A stretch of 64,000 bases of DNA from Bradyrhizobium liaoningense (GTDB lineage Bacteria; Pseudomonadota; Alphaproteobacteria; Rhizobiales; Xanthobacteraceae), in the NCBI RefSeq assembly GCF_018130825.1, contig NZ_JAFCJS010000004.1, positions 62,001 to 126,000 of the forward strand, given 5' to 3'. Under the pieces are notes generated by a model that saw nothing but the letters and a program-made list of their open reading frames with translations, did no database searches and was not told the origin of the DNA. How positions within the stretch are numbered: the first letter of the stretch is position 1; every line of letters begins with the position of its first letter. Of this stretch, positions 1 to 8,292 are shown one piece after another. A program made the position numbers and the translations under genes.

Positions 1-462
1 GCGCTGACCGCAGCGGAGCGGCTCTTCGTCTGGGGATTTCGTGCCAAGGCGCGAAGCGGCCGCGCCGTTCCGACCGCGGCCGACATCCAGCAGGTGTATG
101 ACCACTTTCGCGTCGGCGACGCCGTCCCGTCGCTGGAATCCATCATCGAGATCTTCGCCTGCACGGCGCATACGGCGATCGAGGTGCACTGCCCCACCTG
201 CCCGCGCATGTCGGAGAGCGAATGCGGAATCTTGCGGGCGATCGCCGCCGCGCAGAAGGAGCGCGACGATGTCGCGCGCGAGCAGTTCGAGTGCTGGCTG
301 CCGCCGGTGGGCGCGGATTGGGCGCTGGCGCCGGTGCGGGGCCTAGCGACGATCTTCCGCATGGCCGGCCTCATCCTGCCCGACCGGCACGTCTCCTCGC
401 GCGACCATGACCGGATGATGGCGATGAAGAGCTGGCTCGTAGGCAGCCCCACATTGCATTGA
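1..462 (+). CDS. Cysteine-containing small protein, 5' end outside window
   Basis: The reading frame is open from the first base of the window to a TGA at 460-462, so the true start lies upstream; 153 residues are visible. I do not recognise the family. The middle of the visible part carries a cysteine cluster spaced C-x9-C-x2-C-x7-C, with a His directly before the CxxC, which could bind a metal. No signal peptide or membrane segment is visible in this part. The next gene follows at once on the same strand and is also cysteine-rich, so the two probably share a transcript. Coding status rests on the long open frame, codon use typical of the window and the tight spacing. Function is unknown. 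Confidence 0.6.
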   Translation, partial: ALTAAERLFVWGFRAKARSGRAVPTAADIQQVYDHFRVGDAVPSLESIIEIFACTAHTAIEVHCPTCPRMSESECGILRAIAAAQKERDDVAREQFECWLPPVGADWALAPVRGLATIFRMAGLILPDRHVSSRDHDRMMAMKSWLVGSPTLH

Positions 463-473
463 CGGAAGCGTCC

Positions 474-947
474 ATGATGCAGGCCATTTGCGATTCTGCG
501 CCTGATCCGGAAACCGCCCAGCCGCGACTCTGTCCACTTCGAGCTGCGCTTGCGACGCGCCCCTGCGTCGAAAGCTACGATGATTTTTCCCGCGTCGCGC
601 TGGCGCTGTTCCGCTTCATTGGAGCTGCCTACGCGACCGGCGCATCGGATTGCTGGGAGGCGGCCTATCGCTTCGCCGATGAAGCGCCCGGGATTGCCGA
701 CAGCCCGCTGCTGGTCGCACGCGCGGCGGCGCTGGTCAGGGTTCTGCGCAGCGGCCGGCCCTGCGAGCTGTGCTTCATGCCGCCGTCCTGCAAGCGCCTG
801 TCGAAGGACGAGGCGGAGCTGATGAGACTGCTGGCGGTCGCACGTAACAAGCAGCCGGGCGAGCTCGAGTCCGTGGTCTGCCAGTTCGTCGGCAACGAGA
901 ATGAGATTGCGACAACGCGGGCGGTCAACGCGCTGGCCTGCTGCTGA
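474..947 (+). CDS. Cysteine-rich hypothetical protein
   Basis: A protein of 157 residues, unrecognised. I chose the ATG at 474 because GGAAG sits five bases upstream; a TTG at 459 overlapping the previous stop codon (ATTGA) is an alternative that would add five residues and couple translation to the upstream gene. About two thirds through is C-x2-C-x5-C (CELCFMPPSC), and the protein ends in a Cys pair. The pattern could be a metal site, but no known zinc or Fe-S family comes to mind. It is soluble by composition. It lies 11 bases after the preceding cysteine-rich gene and is convergent with the TetR gene downstream. Confidence 0.6.
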   Translation: MMQAICDSAPDPETAQPRLCPLRAALATRPCVESYDDFSRVALALFRFIGAAYATGASDCWEAAYRFADEAPGIADSPLLVARAAALVRVLRSGRPCELCFMPPSCKRLSKDEAELMRLLAVARNKQPGELESVVCQFVGNENEIATTRAVNALACC

Positions 948-950
948 GAC

Positions 951-1550
951 CTAACTTCCCTTCTTGTCGAGCACGAGATCGATGGTGTGGCTTGCGATCT
1001 TGCGCAGCTGGACCTCATCGCCATAGGCGCGTTCGAGCACGGCGAGGCCGCGCGTCACCGTGATGATGTGCAACGCTGCGGCCGCGGGATTGCCATTGAA
1101 CTCGCCTCGTTTCGCCGCTGCCGACAGCGTGTCCTGAACCAGAGCGGTGATCCGAGAGACGAGACTCGCAAAGGCCTGGCGCGCCGCTTCGTCCAAGCCT
1201 TCGCCTTCCGCCGCGCCGAGCTCCATCAGGCCGCGCGTGGTCGGACATCCCCGCGGCGGCGAGCCGGAACGGAAATTGGTGATCGTGAGGTCGAAGAACG
1301 CGGTGAGGCGTTTGCGCAAACTGCCTGTACCGAGCGCCTTTTGCAGGGCAAGCAGGTAATCACCCGCGTAGCGCTCATAGGCCTGCAGGAACAGCGCTTC
1401 CTTGCTGCCGAAGGCGTTGTAGAGGCTGCCGCGCTGGACACCGGCGTCACGCGCGATGTCCGACAGCGAGGTGCCGCGCACGCCTTTGCGCCAGAACTGG
1501 TCGAACGCGATGCGCAGGACATCGTCATGGTCGAACTCGCGCGGCCTCAA
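951..1550 (-). CDS. TetR/AcrR-family transcriptional regulator
   Basis: A 199-residue repressor of the TetR family. The N-terminal helix-turn-helix (about residues 10-55) contains the typical run of GTSLSDIARDAGVQRGSLYN, followed by a KEALF motif; the rest is the ligand-binding and dimerisation domain. The start is set to a TTG at 1550: GGAGGAG lies at 1557-1563, six bases upstream, and the longer frame to an ATG at 1712 would have to be translated through the operator DNA. The gene is divergent from a tautomerase gene, and two matching palindromes lie in the gap, so it probably controls itself and that enzyme. The inducer cannot be read from the sequence; relatives often respond to reactive electrophiles. 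Confidence 0.85.
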   Translation of the reverse strand: MRPREFDHDDVLRIAFDQFWRKGVRGTSLSDIARDAGVQRGSLYNAFGSKEALFLQAYERYAGDYLLALQKALGTGSLRKRLTAFFDLTITNFRSGSPPRGCPTTRGLMELGAAEGEGLDEAARQAFASLVSRITALVQDTLSAAAKRGEFNGNPAAAALHIITVTRGLAVLERAYGDEVQLRKIASHTIDLVLDKKGS

Positions 1551-1570
1551 ACTCTGCTCCTCCAAAGTAT

Positions 1571-1612
1571 TTGACACAGCGTCAAGAACGTGGTTTCTCG
1601 ACACAGTGTCAA
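1571..1612. promoter_or_regulatory. Paired TetR-type operators
   Basis: Two 15-base inverted repeats of the form TTGACxCnGxGTCAA lie at 1571-1585 (TTGACACAGCGTCAA) and 1598-1612 (TCGACACAGTGTCAA), centres 27 bases apart. They sit directly upstream of the ribosome binding site of the TetR gene and about 100 bases before the tautomerase start. Position and symmetry suit TetR dimer sites; binding is inferred. Confidence 0.65.
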
Positions 1613-1710
1613 AAACAAATTGGGATTGATATCCCGTTTCGTCAATAAGCCGACGGCCGGCGCGGATGATGCGCCTGGCCGATCGGGCCCGCATGCAAAG
1701 GGACCCGCCC

Positions 1711-2088
1711 ATGCCTCTGCTTCACATCTCGATGCGCGCCGGAAAGCCGGAAGCCTATCGCCGGGCGATCCTCGACAGTCTCTATCGAGCCATGCGTGAG
1801 GCGCTGAACGTGCCTGATGGCGACGAGTTCATGACCATCAGCGAGCTTGCACCCGCGAACTTCCGCTGCGGCAATGCCTACGGCGTCAACCGCAGCGACG
1901 ACGCCGTGCTGATCCAGATCACCGTGTTCGCCTCGCGCACCCCTGAGCAGAAGAAGGCGCTGTACCGGCGGATCGCCGAGCTGCTCGGCGAGAGCCCGGG
2001 CATCCGGCCCGAGGACGTGTTCGTGAACGTGCTCGACGCACCCAAGGAGAACTGGTCGGTGGGGCACGGCATCGCGCAATTCGCGTGA
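1711..2088 (+). CDS. Tautomerase-superfamily protein (4-OT/MIF fold)
   Basis: A 125-residue protein that starts Met-Pro-Leu-Leu; removal of Met would expose the N-terminal Pro that serves as catalytic base in the tautomerase superfamily. This fixes the start at 1711 rather than at an in-frame ATG 45 bases earlier. The length is about twice that of a 4-oxalocrotonate tautomerase subunit, as in the fused or cis-CaaD/MSAD-like branch. Residues after 90 (EDVFVNVLDAPKENWSVG) match the C-terminal strand and loop of this group. It is divergent from the TetR gene and probably under its control. A role in handling keto-enol or halogenated acids is possible but not shown. Confidence 0.8.
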   Translation: MPLLHISMRAGKPEAYRRAILDSLYRAMREALNVPDGDEFMTISELAPANFRCGNAYGVNRSDDAVLIQITVFASRTPEQKKALYRRIAELLGESPGIRPEDVFVNVLDAPKENWSVGHGIAQFA

Positions 2089-2254
2089 CCGTGCAAGCCC
2101 GATGCCGCACCTCACGCGCAGCGGGCGCGAGGCGATCATCCATGCCGGCGCGTTCGACGAGCCACTGGGTGCGACGCCGGATCGGCATGTGCAGTGGACG
2201 TCCCGCGCGGCGTGGTATGTGCACGGCGACGGATTGCCGGTCGAGGACTGCGAT

Positions 2255-3124
2255 TCAGCTTCCCGCATGCGCACCGTGGTGACGGTGATAAGCACTCGGC
2301 GAGGGCCAGGTCCAGCCCTTCAGTGCCGTTCGATCCGGCTCGAAGATTTCGATCTTGAGCGGATGGCACGCCGCGGCATCGCTGGAATGGGTTGCGCTGC
2401 AGTCTCCACCGGGACAGGCTGATAATGCGCCGAGCAGGTCGATCTCCGCGAAAAACTCGATGAAGTCGCCGGGGCGGACCGGACTTGCCTTCATGAAATA
2501 TTGGTGCGTGTCCCTGGTGAAGCCGGTGCACATGAAGACGTTGAGCACGTCGTGGACATGATGCTCCACCGCATTCGGCTCCATCTTCAGTTCGGTCGCC
2601 AGCGCACGCGACAGGTTGGAGTGGCAGCAAAAATCGTAAGCCGTGCCGTTCAACAGGAGATTTGTATAGGGATCACAGCGCGTGCCGATCACATCGTGAA
2701 TGCCGGCGCCGTCCGCGTCGAAGCCGTACCAGCCGAGCGTATCGTGACTGATGGTCGCCATCGGCCGAAGATAGGGCATATTGCTCCAGAGCCGGTTACC
2801 GATGCCGACATGCGTGCCATGGAGCGCCCGGGTCTTGCCGCTGAAGAAGCGCTCGGCGAGGTCGTCCGCGTTCCAGAGATTGAGGTCGCCGACCTGAGGG
2901 CCTTCGATGCTGACGATGCGGAAGAACTGGCCGCGCGCCACACGAAAGGCACGGGCATCGCGTGGCGGCACGATGAGCTCGTGGGTCTTGATCGCCGCAC
3001 GGCGGGCTGCTTCGAGCGTGGCCATATCCGGCCCGGGCATCGTCCCGGCCGGATAGACGATGGCCGGCTTGGCAGCGCGGCGCGAGGCGGCATCAGCGGG
3101 GGCGGGTGGGATATTTGGGGGCAT
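2255..3124 (-). CDS. DUF1989 (urea carboxylase-associated family) protein
   Basis: A 289-residue cytosolic protein. The core from about residue 50 matches the DUF1989 family, whose members accompany urea carboxylase or amino-acid degradation genes; visible marks are a DLNLWNADDLAERF segment, a HHVHDVLNVFMCTGF segment rich in His, and a late CPGGDC pair. The first 40 residues are low in complexity and the start may be at Met29. It is the last of three minus-strand genes, 76 bases after the COG0523 GTPase. No urea carboxylase or urea amidolyase is in the window. The family's biochemical activity is not settled, so I give no reaction. Confidence 0.75.
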   Translation of the reverse strand: MPPNIPPAPADAASRRAAKPAIVYPAGTMPGPDMATLEAARRAAIKTHELIVPPRDARAFRVARGQFFRIVSIEGPQVGDLNLWNADDLAERFFSGKTRALHGTHVGIGNRLWSNMPYLRPMATISHDTLGWYGFDADGAGIHDVIGTRCDPYTNLLLNGTAYDFCCHSNLSRALATELKMEPNAVEHHVHDVLNVFMCTGFTRDTHQYFMKASPVRPGDFIEFFAEIDLLGALSACPGGDCSATHSSDAAACHPLKIEIFEPDRTALKGWTWPSPSAYHRHHGAHAGS

Positions 3125-3200
3125 TGTTCAGTCTCGGATCGACGCGGCAAAAGGAGGGGCGGTGACTGACGGCGGAAGCGGCTGACCCTACCGCCTCGCC

Positions 3201-4130
3201 TCAGCCGCCGGCAACGCACGCTTCCATGATTCGATCGAGCTCGGCCTGCGAGAGCACTCCAAGCTCGGCGATGAAGACGATGCGCGTTCGCGGTACGCCT
3301 GCCGGCGGCGCCTCGCCCGGCGCGAGCGTCGCGCGGCCGCCGGCGAACTGGAACACCATCTGGCGTCCGGGCTGCTCGACGGTCTCGAACAGGCCTTTGG
3401 CGCGGGCAAGCTTTGGTGCGAGCCGGCCGATGGCCTGCTGCAGGCGCGGCAGCGAGATCGGGTGATCGGAGATCCAGCTCAGCGTCTCGAAGCGCTCCTC
3501 TGCCGGCCGTTTCGGTCCTGGCTCGCGCGGTGCGGGTGCGCGGTCGGCGGTCGCGGGAAACAGCAGCGCGGACGGAATCTCGCCGTGGTTCGCCTCGACC
3601 ACCACGGCAGGGACGCGCAGCGCGCGGATGGCTTCGCGCATCCGTCCGGCTGCGCCTCCCTCCGCCAGATCCAGCTTGCTCAGCGCCACGATATCGGCAA
3701 CGCGCAGCTGCGAGCGCAGCAGCGCGTCATCCAGGCGCGATGGCGGCGTCCCCGCGTCGATCACGCAGAGCACCGTTTCCAGCGGCGCCTCGCGCAGGAT
3801 CACCGGGTCCATCAGATTGCGCACGATGTCGGCGGGATCGGCGACACCGCTGGTCTCGATGACGATGTACTCAGGCCTGGGATCGCGCCGCAGCAGCGTC
3901 GCAAGCGTGCGCAGCAGATCGCCTTCGAGCGAGCAGCAGATGCAGCCATTGGCAAGGCTGACCACGCCGTCGCTCGCGCCCGCGATCAGCTCCGCATCGA
4001 TGTTGATGGCGCCGAAATCGTTGACTACGGCGGCGATCCGCCGGCCACCCGCATGCGCCAGAAGATGGTTCACGACCGTGGTCTTGCCGGCCCCGAGGAA
4101 ACCCGTCACCAGGAGCACCGGGACCGGCAT
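3201..4130 (-). CDS. COG0523 (CobW/ZigA-type) GTPase, putative metallochaperone
   Basis: A 309-residue G3E GTPase. Walker A is GFLGAGKTT (residues 10-18), the metal-binding GCICC motif is at 62-66, the switch-like ETSG at 92-95, and SKLD at 151-154 replaces the usual NKxD. The CobW C-terminal domain covers roughly residues 215-305. Family members use GTP hydrolysis to insert zinc or cobalt into target enzymes, or supply nitrile hydratase with metal. It starts three bases after the stop of an amidohydrolase of a metal-dependent superfamily and precedes a DUF1989 gene. Metal delivery to that amidohydrolase is a natural inference. No zinc-regulon (Zur) site was identified. Confidence 0.88.
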   Translation of the reverse strand: MPVPVLLVTGFLGAGKTTVVNHLLAHAGGRRIAAVVNDFGAINIDAELIAGASDGVVSLANGCICCSLEGDLLRTLATLLRRDPRPEYIVIETSGVADPADIVRNLMDPVILREAPLETVLCVIDAGTPPSRLDDALLRSQLRVADIVALSKLDLAEGGAAGRMREAIRALRVPAVVVEANHGEIPSALLFPATADRAPAPREPGPKRPAEERFETLSWISDHPISLPRLQQAIGRLAPKLARAKGLFETVEQPGRQMVFQFAGGRATLAPGEAPPAGVPRTRIVFIAELGVLSQAELDRIMEACVAGG

Positions 4131-4133
4131 GGC

Positions 4134-5624
4134 TCAGCTCTCCACGACGGGGCGCCGCACCGGCTTTCCCGGCCGCGCAGCCACATCCATAATGCCGTCG
4201 CTGATCAGCGGCTGGCCGCTGACGATCAAATGCCGCACGCCTTCGGAGGGACGGTTCATCGCCGTGAAGGTCGCACGGTCCGAGAGCTTCTCGTAATCGA
4301 ACACGACAATATCGGCATCCGCGTCTTTCGTGAGCCGGCCCTTGGCGCGCATCGCGGGCGTGCTCTGCGACAGGATCTCCGCGGGGATCAGCGCGCATTT
4401 GCGCACGCCTTCGAGCAGCGACACGGCTTTGCGCTCGCGCACCCATTCACGGATGAATTTCGTGAAGCAGCCGGCCGAGCGCGGATGCGAGGTGGCGTCA
4501 TCCGGCAGCGGCCAGGCGTCGCCGGTGTAGGTCTTGCCGTCCGAGGTCGTCCACGGCATCGCGTCGGACGCGATGGCGCCGCCGGGATAGAGCACCGACA
4601 GGTCGAGCAGGTCGCGGTGATGCGCATTGTGCTCGGTGTCGAGGATGTGCCAGAGCACCAGCGAGGACGGCTCTTCGGCCTGCGCCTTGAGCAGCTCCTC
4701 GCGGTCGTGGAAACGGTGGCCGTCGGTCACGCGCTGCACGGAATCATAGCCGGTGCCGTTGCGCTCGACGAATTTTGGATCGCTGAAGAACGCGGCGGCC
4801 AGCACGGTCGAGCCGGTGCCGTAAGGATAGGCTTCGACCGTGATCGGCAGGCCCTGCGCCTGCGCCTTCTCGACCAGCACGCGGCAGCGCGCGATGTCGG
4901 TCTTGCTCGACGAGTTGAAATGGCAGATGTGCATATGCGCGCCGGTGGCGCCGGCATAGCCGATCAGGCGGATATAGGCCTCCACGGCGCTCTCAGGGTC
5001 GATGCGCGACATGAAGGCGACGTGGGTGAAGGTCGGCACGTCCTGCTTCGCGGCGAGCTGGCAAACCGCGGTCAGCTCCTGCACGCCGGCGCCCGGCGCA
5101 TAGGCATTGAGGATGCCGATGCCGATGCCGCCCTCGTTCAGGCCGCGGGTGAGGCGCTCAAGGATACCAGATACCTCGGCATCGGTTGCGACATTGTCCA
5201 TCCAGCGGCGATCGCGCATGGCATTGCCGAACGCCTCCAGCGAGCTCTCCGCATTCGAACCCGTCATCGCGCCGATGCGGGCAAAGGCCCAGTTGGTGGC
5301 GGCGCCATAGTTCAGCACGCGGCCCTTTCGCGCCTGGCGCTCATACCAGGACCCGACCGGCAGCACGCCGGCCTCGAGATCGAGCGTCGTCGTGACGCCG
5401 TCAAAAGCCTGCATGCGGTCGGCCGGGATCGACTGGCCGTGGGCGTGCAGATCGATGAAGCCGGGCGCGACCACGAGACCGGAGGCGTCGATCACCCGGT
5501 CGGCGCCGCCAAGACCCGTGCCGACGGCAGCGATCTTGCCGTCCACCACCGCCACGTCGCCGACGGCATCCATCCCGCTCGCGGGATCCACCACCCGGCC
5601 GCCGCTGATCACCAAACCGCTCAT
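4134..5624 (-). CDS. N-acyl-D-amino-acid deacylase-like amidohydrolase
   Basis: A 496-residue amidohydrolase-superfamily enzyme, starting MSGLVISGGRVVDP as is usual for D-aminoacylases; the longer open frame upstream lacks homology-like character. The HxH metal motif is in DLHAHG (about residue 59), a later His in HICHFN, and the metal-binding Asp in ASDAMPW. Where classical D-aminoacylases carry a metal-binding Cys after strand 2, this protein reads LDLEAGV, so a Glu may take that role. Expected reaction is hydrolysis of an N-acyl group from a D-amino acid or a related cyclic amide; substrate is not predictable. First gene of a three-gene operon with a COG0523 GTPase and a DUF1989 protein. 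Confidence 0.82.
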   Translation of the reverse strand: MSGLVISGGRVVDPASGMDAVGDVAVVDGKIAAVGTGLGGADRVIDASGLVVAPGFIDLHAHGQSIPADRMQAFDGVTTTLDLEAGVLPVGSWYERQARKGRVLNYGAATNWAFARIGAMTGSNAESSLEAFGNAMRDRRWMDNVATDAEVSGILERLTRGLNEGGIGIGILNAYAPGAGVQELTAVCQLAAKQDVPTFTHVAFMSRIDPESAVEAYIRLIGYAGATGAHMHICHFNSSSKTDIARCRVLVEKAQAQGLPITVEAYPYGTGSTVLAAAFFSDPKFVERNGTGYDSVQRVTDGHRFHDREELLKAQAEEPSSLVLWHILDTEHNAHHRDLLDLSVLYPGGAIASDAMPWTTSDGKTYTGDAWPLPDDATSHPRSAGCFTKFIREWVRERKAVSLLEGVRKCALIPAEILSQSTPAMRAKGRLTKDADADIVVFDYEKLSDRATFTAMNRPSEGVRHLIVSGQPLISDGIMDVAARPGKPVRRPVVES

Positions 5625-6540
5625 CTCGTCACTCCGAAAAAGCCATTGCAAAAAACCTCCAAAGGCCCGGCAGCAGCTCCGGAGGCACGTCGGCGCGCAT
5701 AGTGCAGATTCTGGGGAGAACGACCACCTCCACTGAAGCCGATGCAGCATGCTTGCACGTGAGGCCGATGAACGCAGGGCGTGTATCGGGACCGGAGCGC
5801 AACAACGCCGCTGCGGCAATGCGCCGGTCCAATCGGCATACGCGCGCATTCTCGCGGCAGGATTTGCCCGAGCTATGCTCCGCTTCACACCCTCTGAGAA
5901 GAAAGGGCGCAGGGAAGGCCGGGCGCCGGCTGGCACCCATAAGACCCCTGCGCTGAACGAATGCACACGCAATGCACAGGGGAGACACAGGGCAGCCGAA
6001 ACCAGGCCTTCCCTGCGCGATGGTTTGACGGCCTATGCCGCGCTCTCCCGGGAGCCGAGTTCCTTCTGGCCTCCCTCGCCTCCGCGAAAGTCACGGCACC
6101 GCGCCGGTTGACGCAATGACGCGTTCGCCAAGGCTTGACCGTAGCAACGACGGCCAGGACCACACGGTTTCGCCGTACGCGGACTGACCTTGCTTCGCCA
6201 AGAGGCTTCGCAGAGCACGGCCCTGCTCCGTCAAAGGCTCCACAAGCTTGAGCGCCGTCCGTCTTTGCGGTCCGCACCATGCTCACGAGGTTCATCTCGC
6301 CCTGCACGCTACGGTCCGCCTTTAACGCCGCCCGCGTCCACCGCAACCCAGCCCGCGCTCGAAACGACGTACGACCGCCCCTTTGGTGGGCTGGGATGGG
6401 CGACACATACGGCAAATCCGAATTTCGGTAAAGTGGAATATTTTTGTGGCGAGGGGTTGACAGTGACACGGGTGTTTTGCCCGACGGGCAGTTCGTGATC
6501 GAGGGGCTCTCCCCCTGTTACAGTATCAGCGTATTGCCGT
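5625..6540. repeat. Gene-free region, probable remnant of a dispersed Bradyrhizobium repeat
   Basis: No convincing gene is present in about 900 bases. From about 5875 to 6500 the sequence resembles, from memory, a dispersed Bradyrhizobium repeat whose spurious translations contain strings like PSLRDGLTAYAALS; the motif GGGTGTTTTGCCCGACGGGC near 6469-6488 is also familiar from that context. Open frames here have odd amino-acid make-up and disagree between strands. The last 40 bases probably hold the promoter of the UPF0158 gene. Confidence 0.45.
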
Positions 6541-6564
6541 ATTTTGGCGTTGAGGGACAACACC

Positions 6565-6996
6565 ATGCCAGTGAGCTTCGCGGACATTACCGAAGCCTTC
6601 GAATTCGCCAACACCGAGGGCGACGTGGCGGAGCTTCGTGCCTTCGTGTGCAGACAGACCGGAAAGATCTACCATCAGACCGAGGGCCTGGATTCAGAAG
6701 ATTTCGACGAGGAGCTGCCTGATGACATCGAGGATGAGGCCAAATACATCCCGCTCCCGGACAAGCGCGGACTCGGCCTGGGCAAGCCGCTGGTGCTCGA
6801 TTTTGCCCACGAATTCCTGCCGGACGATTTCGACGACGTCCGTTATTTCTTCGGCAAGCGAGGCGCCTATCCGAAATTCGAAGCGATGCTCGCCAGACGT
6901 GGCGCGATCGATCGCTGGCATGCGTTCCAGGCGAAAGCCACGGAGCGGGCGTTGCGCGAGTGGTGCGCGCTGCATGAGATCGAAATCGTCGGCTGA
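6565..6996 (+). CDS. UPF0158-family protein
   Basis: A 143-residue acidic protein of the UPF0158 family (uncharacterised). The ATG at 6565 has a GAGG about eight bases upstream. Family-like features are the N-terminal VCRQTGKIYHQTEG strand segment, an acidic stretch (DFDEELPDDIEDEAKYIPLP), and a C-terminal helical part with FEAMLARRGAIDRWHAFQ. It is soluble with no signal peptide. It follows the repeat-rich gap and precedes an exported hydrolase by about 170 bases. Function is unknown in the family; related proteins occur in plasmids and chromosomes as single genes. Confidence 0.8.
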   Translation: MPVSFADITEAFEFANTEGDVAELRAFVCRQTGKIYHQTEGLDSEDFDEELPDDIEDEAKYIPLPDKRGLGLGKPLVLDFAHEFLPDDFDDVRYFFGKRGAYPKFEAMLARRGAIDRWHAFQAKATERALREWCALHEIEIVG

Positions 6997-7167
6997 TCTG
7001 ATGTCCGCGCCCGGACACGGTTCCGGAACTTCGCCGGACGCTCGCACGTGGTGGCGTACGCCATGTCCACGCAACCGCAACACTGCTCCGCCGTCTTCTC
7101 GCCCCCATTGTCATTCAGAGAATTGGGCGGGGCGGCTTACGGTGGGCATAGTTCCCTGGGGTTCCGT

Positions 7168-8193
7168 GTGATCGTCCGACGTCTTCTGCAACCCGACTCC
7201 CGTCATTCTGTTTCGCGCCGCGTGCTCCTCGGCGGACTTGTGTCGGCAGGGAGTGCCCTCGCGCTCGGCGGATGCGCCGGCTTAGGCGCGACCGGCGCGC
7301 GCTTCGACGCGTCGTCCCTCTCCGTTGACCCCACGTTGCTCGTCACCACCACGCGCAAGCCCGTCAACGGCGGCCGCACCAAACCCTGGTTTGGGCCGGA
7401 GCGCGCGACGAGCATGACGGTCGCGCGGGCCAGGCTGGTCGCCCCGGACGAAAGCCGTCTTTCCCTCGCCTCGGTTGGGCTCGGCGATTGGCGTCTCGAT
7501 CGGATCGAACCGGTGTCGGCCGACGCCGGCGATCTCGCTGCGCAGGCCGGCGGAGGGGACGTGCTGATCTATGTGCACGGCTTCAAGCAGACATTCGAGA
7601 CGGCGGTGCTGGATGCTGCCCATCTCTCCGACGGGATCAAGTTCCGCGGCCGGACCATGGCATTCTCTTGGCCCTCCAAGGCCGGACTGTTCGACTATGC
7701 CTACGACCGCGACAGCGCGATGTGGTCTCGCGACGATTTCGAGCGCGTGCTCTCTGCGCTCGTGTCGGCGCCAGGCGGAGGCCGCGTGCACATCGTTGCG
7801 CACAGCATGGGAACCATGCTGACCCTCGAAAGCCTGCGCCAGCTCTATGCGCGATACGGCGACACGGTCACGAGCAAGATCGGCGCGGTCGTGTTTGCCG
7901 CGCCCGACATCGACATGGACGTGTTCTCGTCGGCCATCCAGCGCATCGGTCCGCTCGCCGGCAAGATCACCGTGATAGCCGCGACGAACGATCGCGCACT
8001 CGCGCTGTCGGGCCAGATCGCAGGTGGAATGACCAGGGTCGGCGCCGCCGAGAAGGCCGCCATCGCGCGGCTCGGCGTGCGCGTGCTCGATGCCTCCCAG
8101 GAAGGCTGGGGCATCATCAACCACGACCTGTTTCTGTCGAATGCGGACGTGCAGCGGGTGATCCGCCGCTCGATCGACGGCACGACGGCGTGA
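7168..8193 (+). CDS. Exported alpha/beta-hydrolase lipoprotein (DUF900/COG4782)
   Basis: A protein of 341 residues from the preferred GTG at 7168. It has a twin-arginine-like N-terminus (SRRVLLGG), a hydrophobic stretch and a lipobox LGGC, so it is probably a lipoprotein. The mature part is an alpha/beta hydrolase of the DUF900 type: an oxyanion strand VLIYVHGF, a nucleophile elbow AHSMG, and a late acid/His region (INHDLF). The longer frame from a GTG at 7048 adds 40 residues before the Tat motif and is less likely. No strong ribosome site decides the start. Substrate is unknown; esters or lipids are typical for the fold. Confidence 0.8.
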   Translation: MIVRRLLQPDSRHSVSRRVLLGGLVSAGSALALGGCAGLGATGARFDASSLSVDPTLLVTTTRKPVNGGRTKPWFGPERATSMTVARARLVAPDESRLSLASVGLGDWRLDRIEPVSADAGDLAAQAGGGDVLIYVHGFKQTFETAVLDAAHLSDGIKFRGRTMAFSWPSKAGLFDYAYDRDSAMWSRDDFERVLSALVSAPGGGRVHIVAHSMGTMLTLESLRQLYARYGDTVTSKIGAVVFAAPDIDMDVFSSAIQRIGPLAGKITVIAATNDRALALSGQIAGGMTRVGAAEKAAIARLGVRVLDASQEGWGIINHDLFLSNADVQRVIRRSIDGTTA

Positions 8194-8292
8194 GAGGGCG
8201 CCCGCGCCCGAGCCATGCAGAAGCGCCTGCGCAATCGTGACGTCGTGTTTCGTGCGGATCGGAGGCCGCGCCAGACTTGAGGAGCCGGCGCA

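Noticed and set aside
3462..5702. 746-codon open frame on the plus strand opposite the GTPase and amidohydrolase genes
   Set aside because: Amino-acid make-up is Arg/His/Ala-heavy without any domain, and the minus strand has two clear enzyme families with tight spacing; it is a GC-driven antisense shadow.
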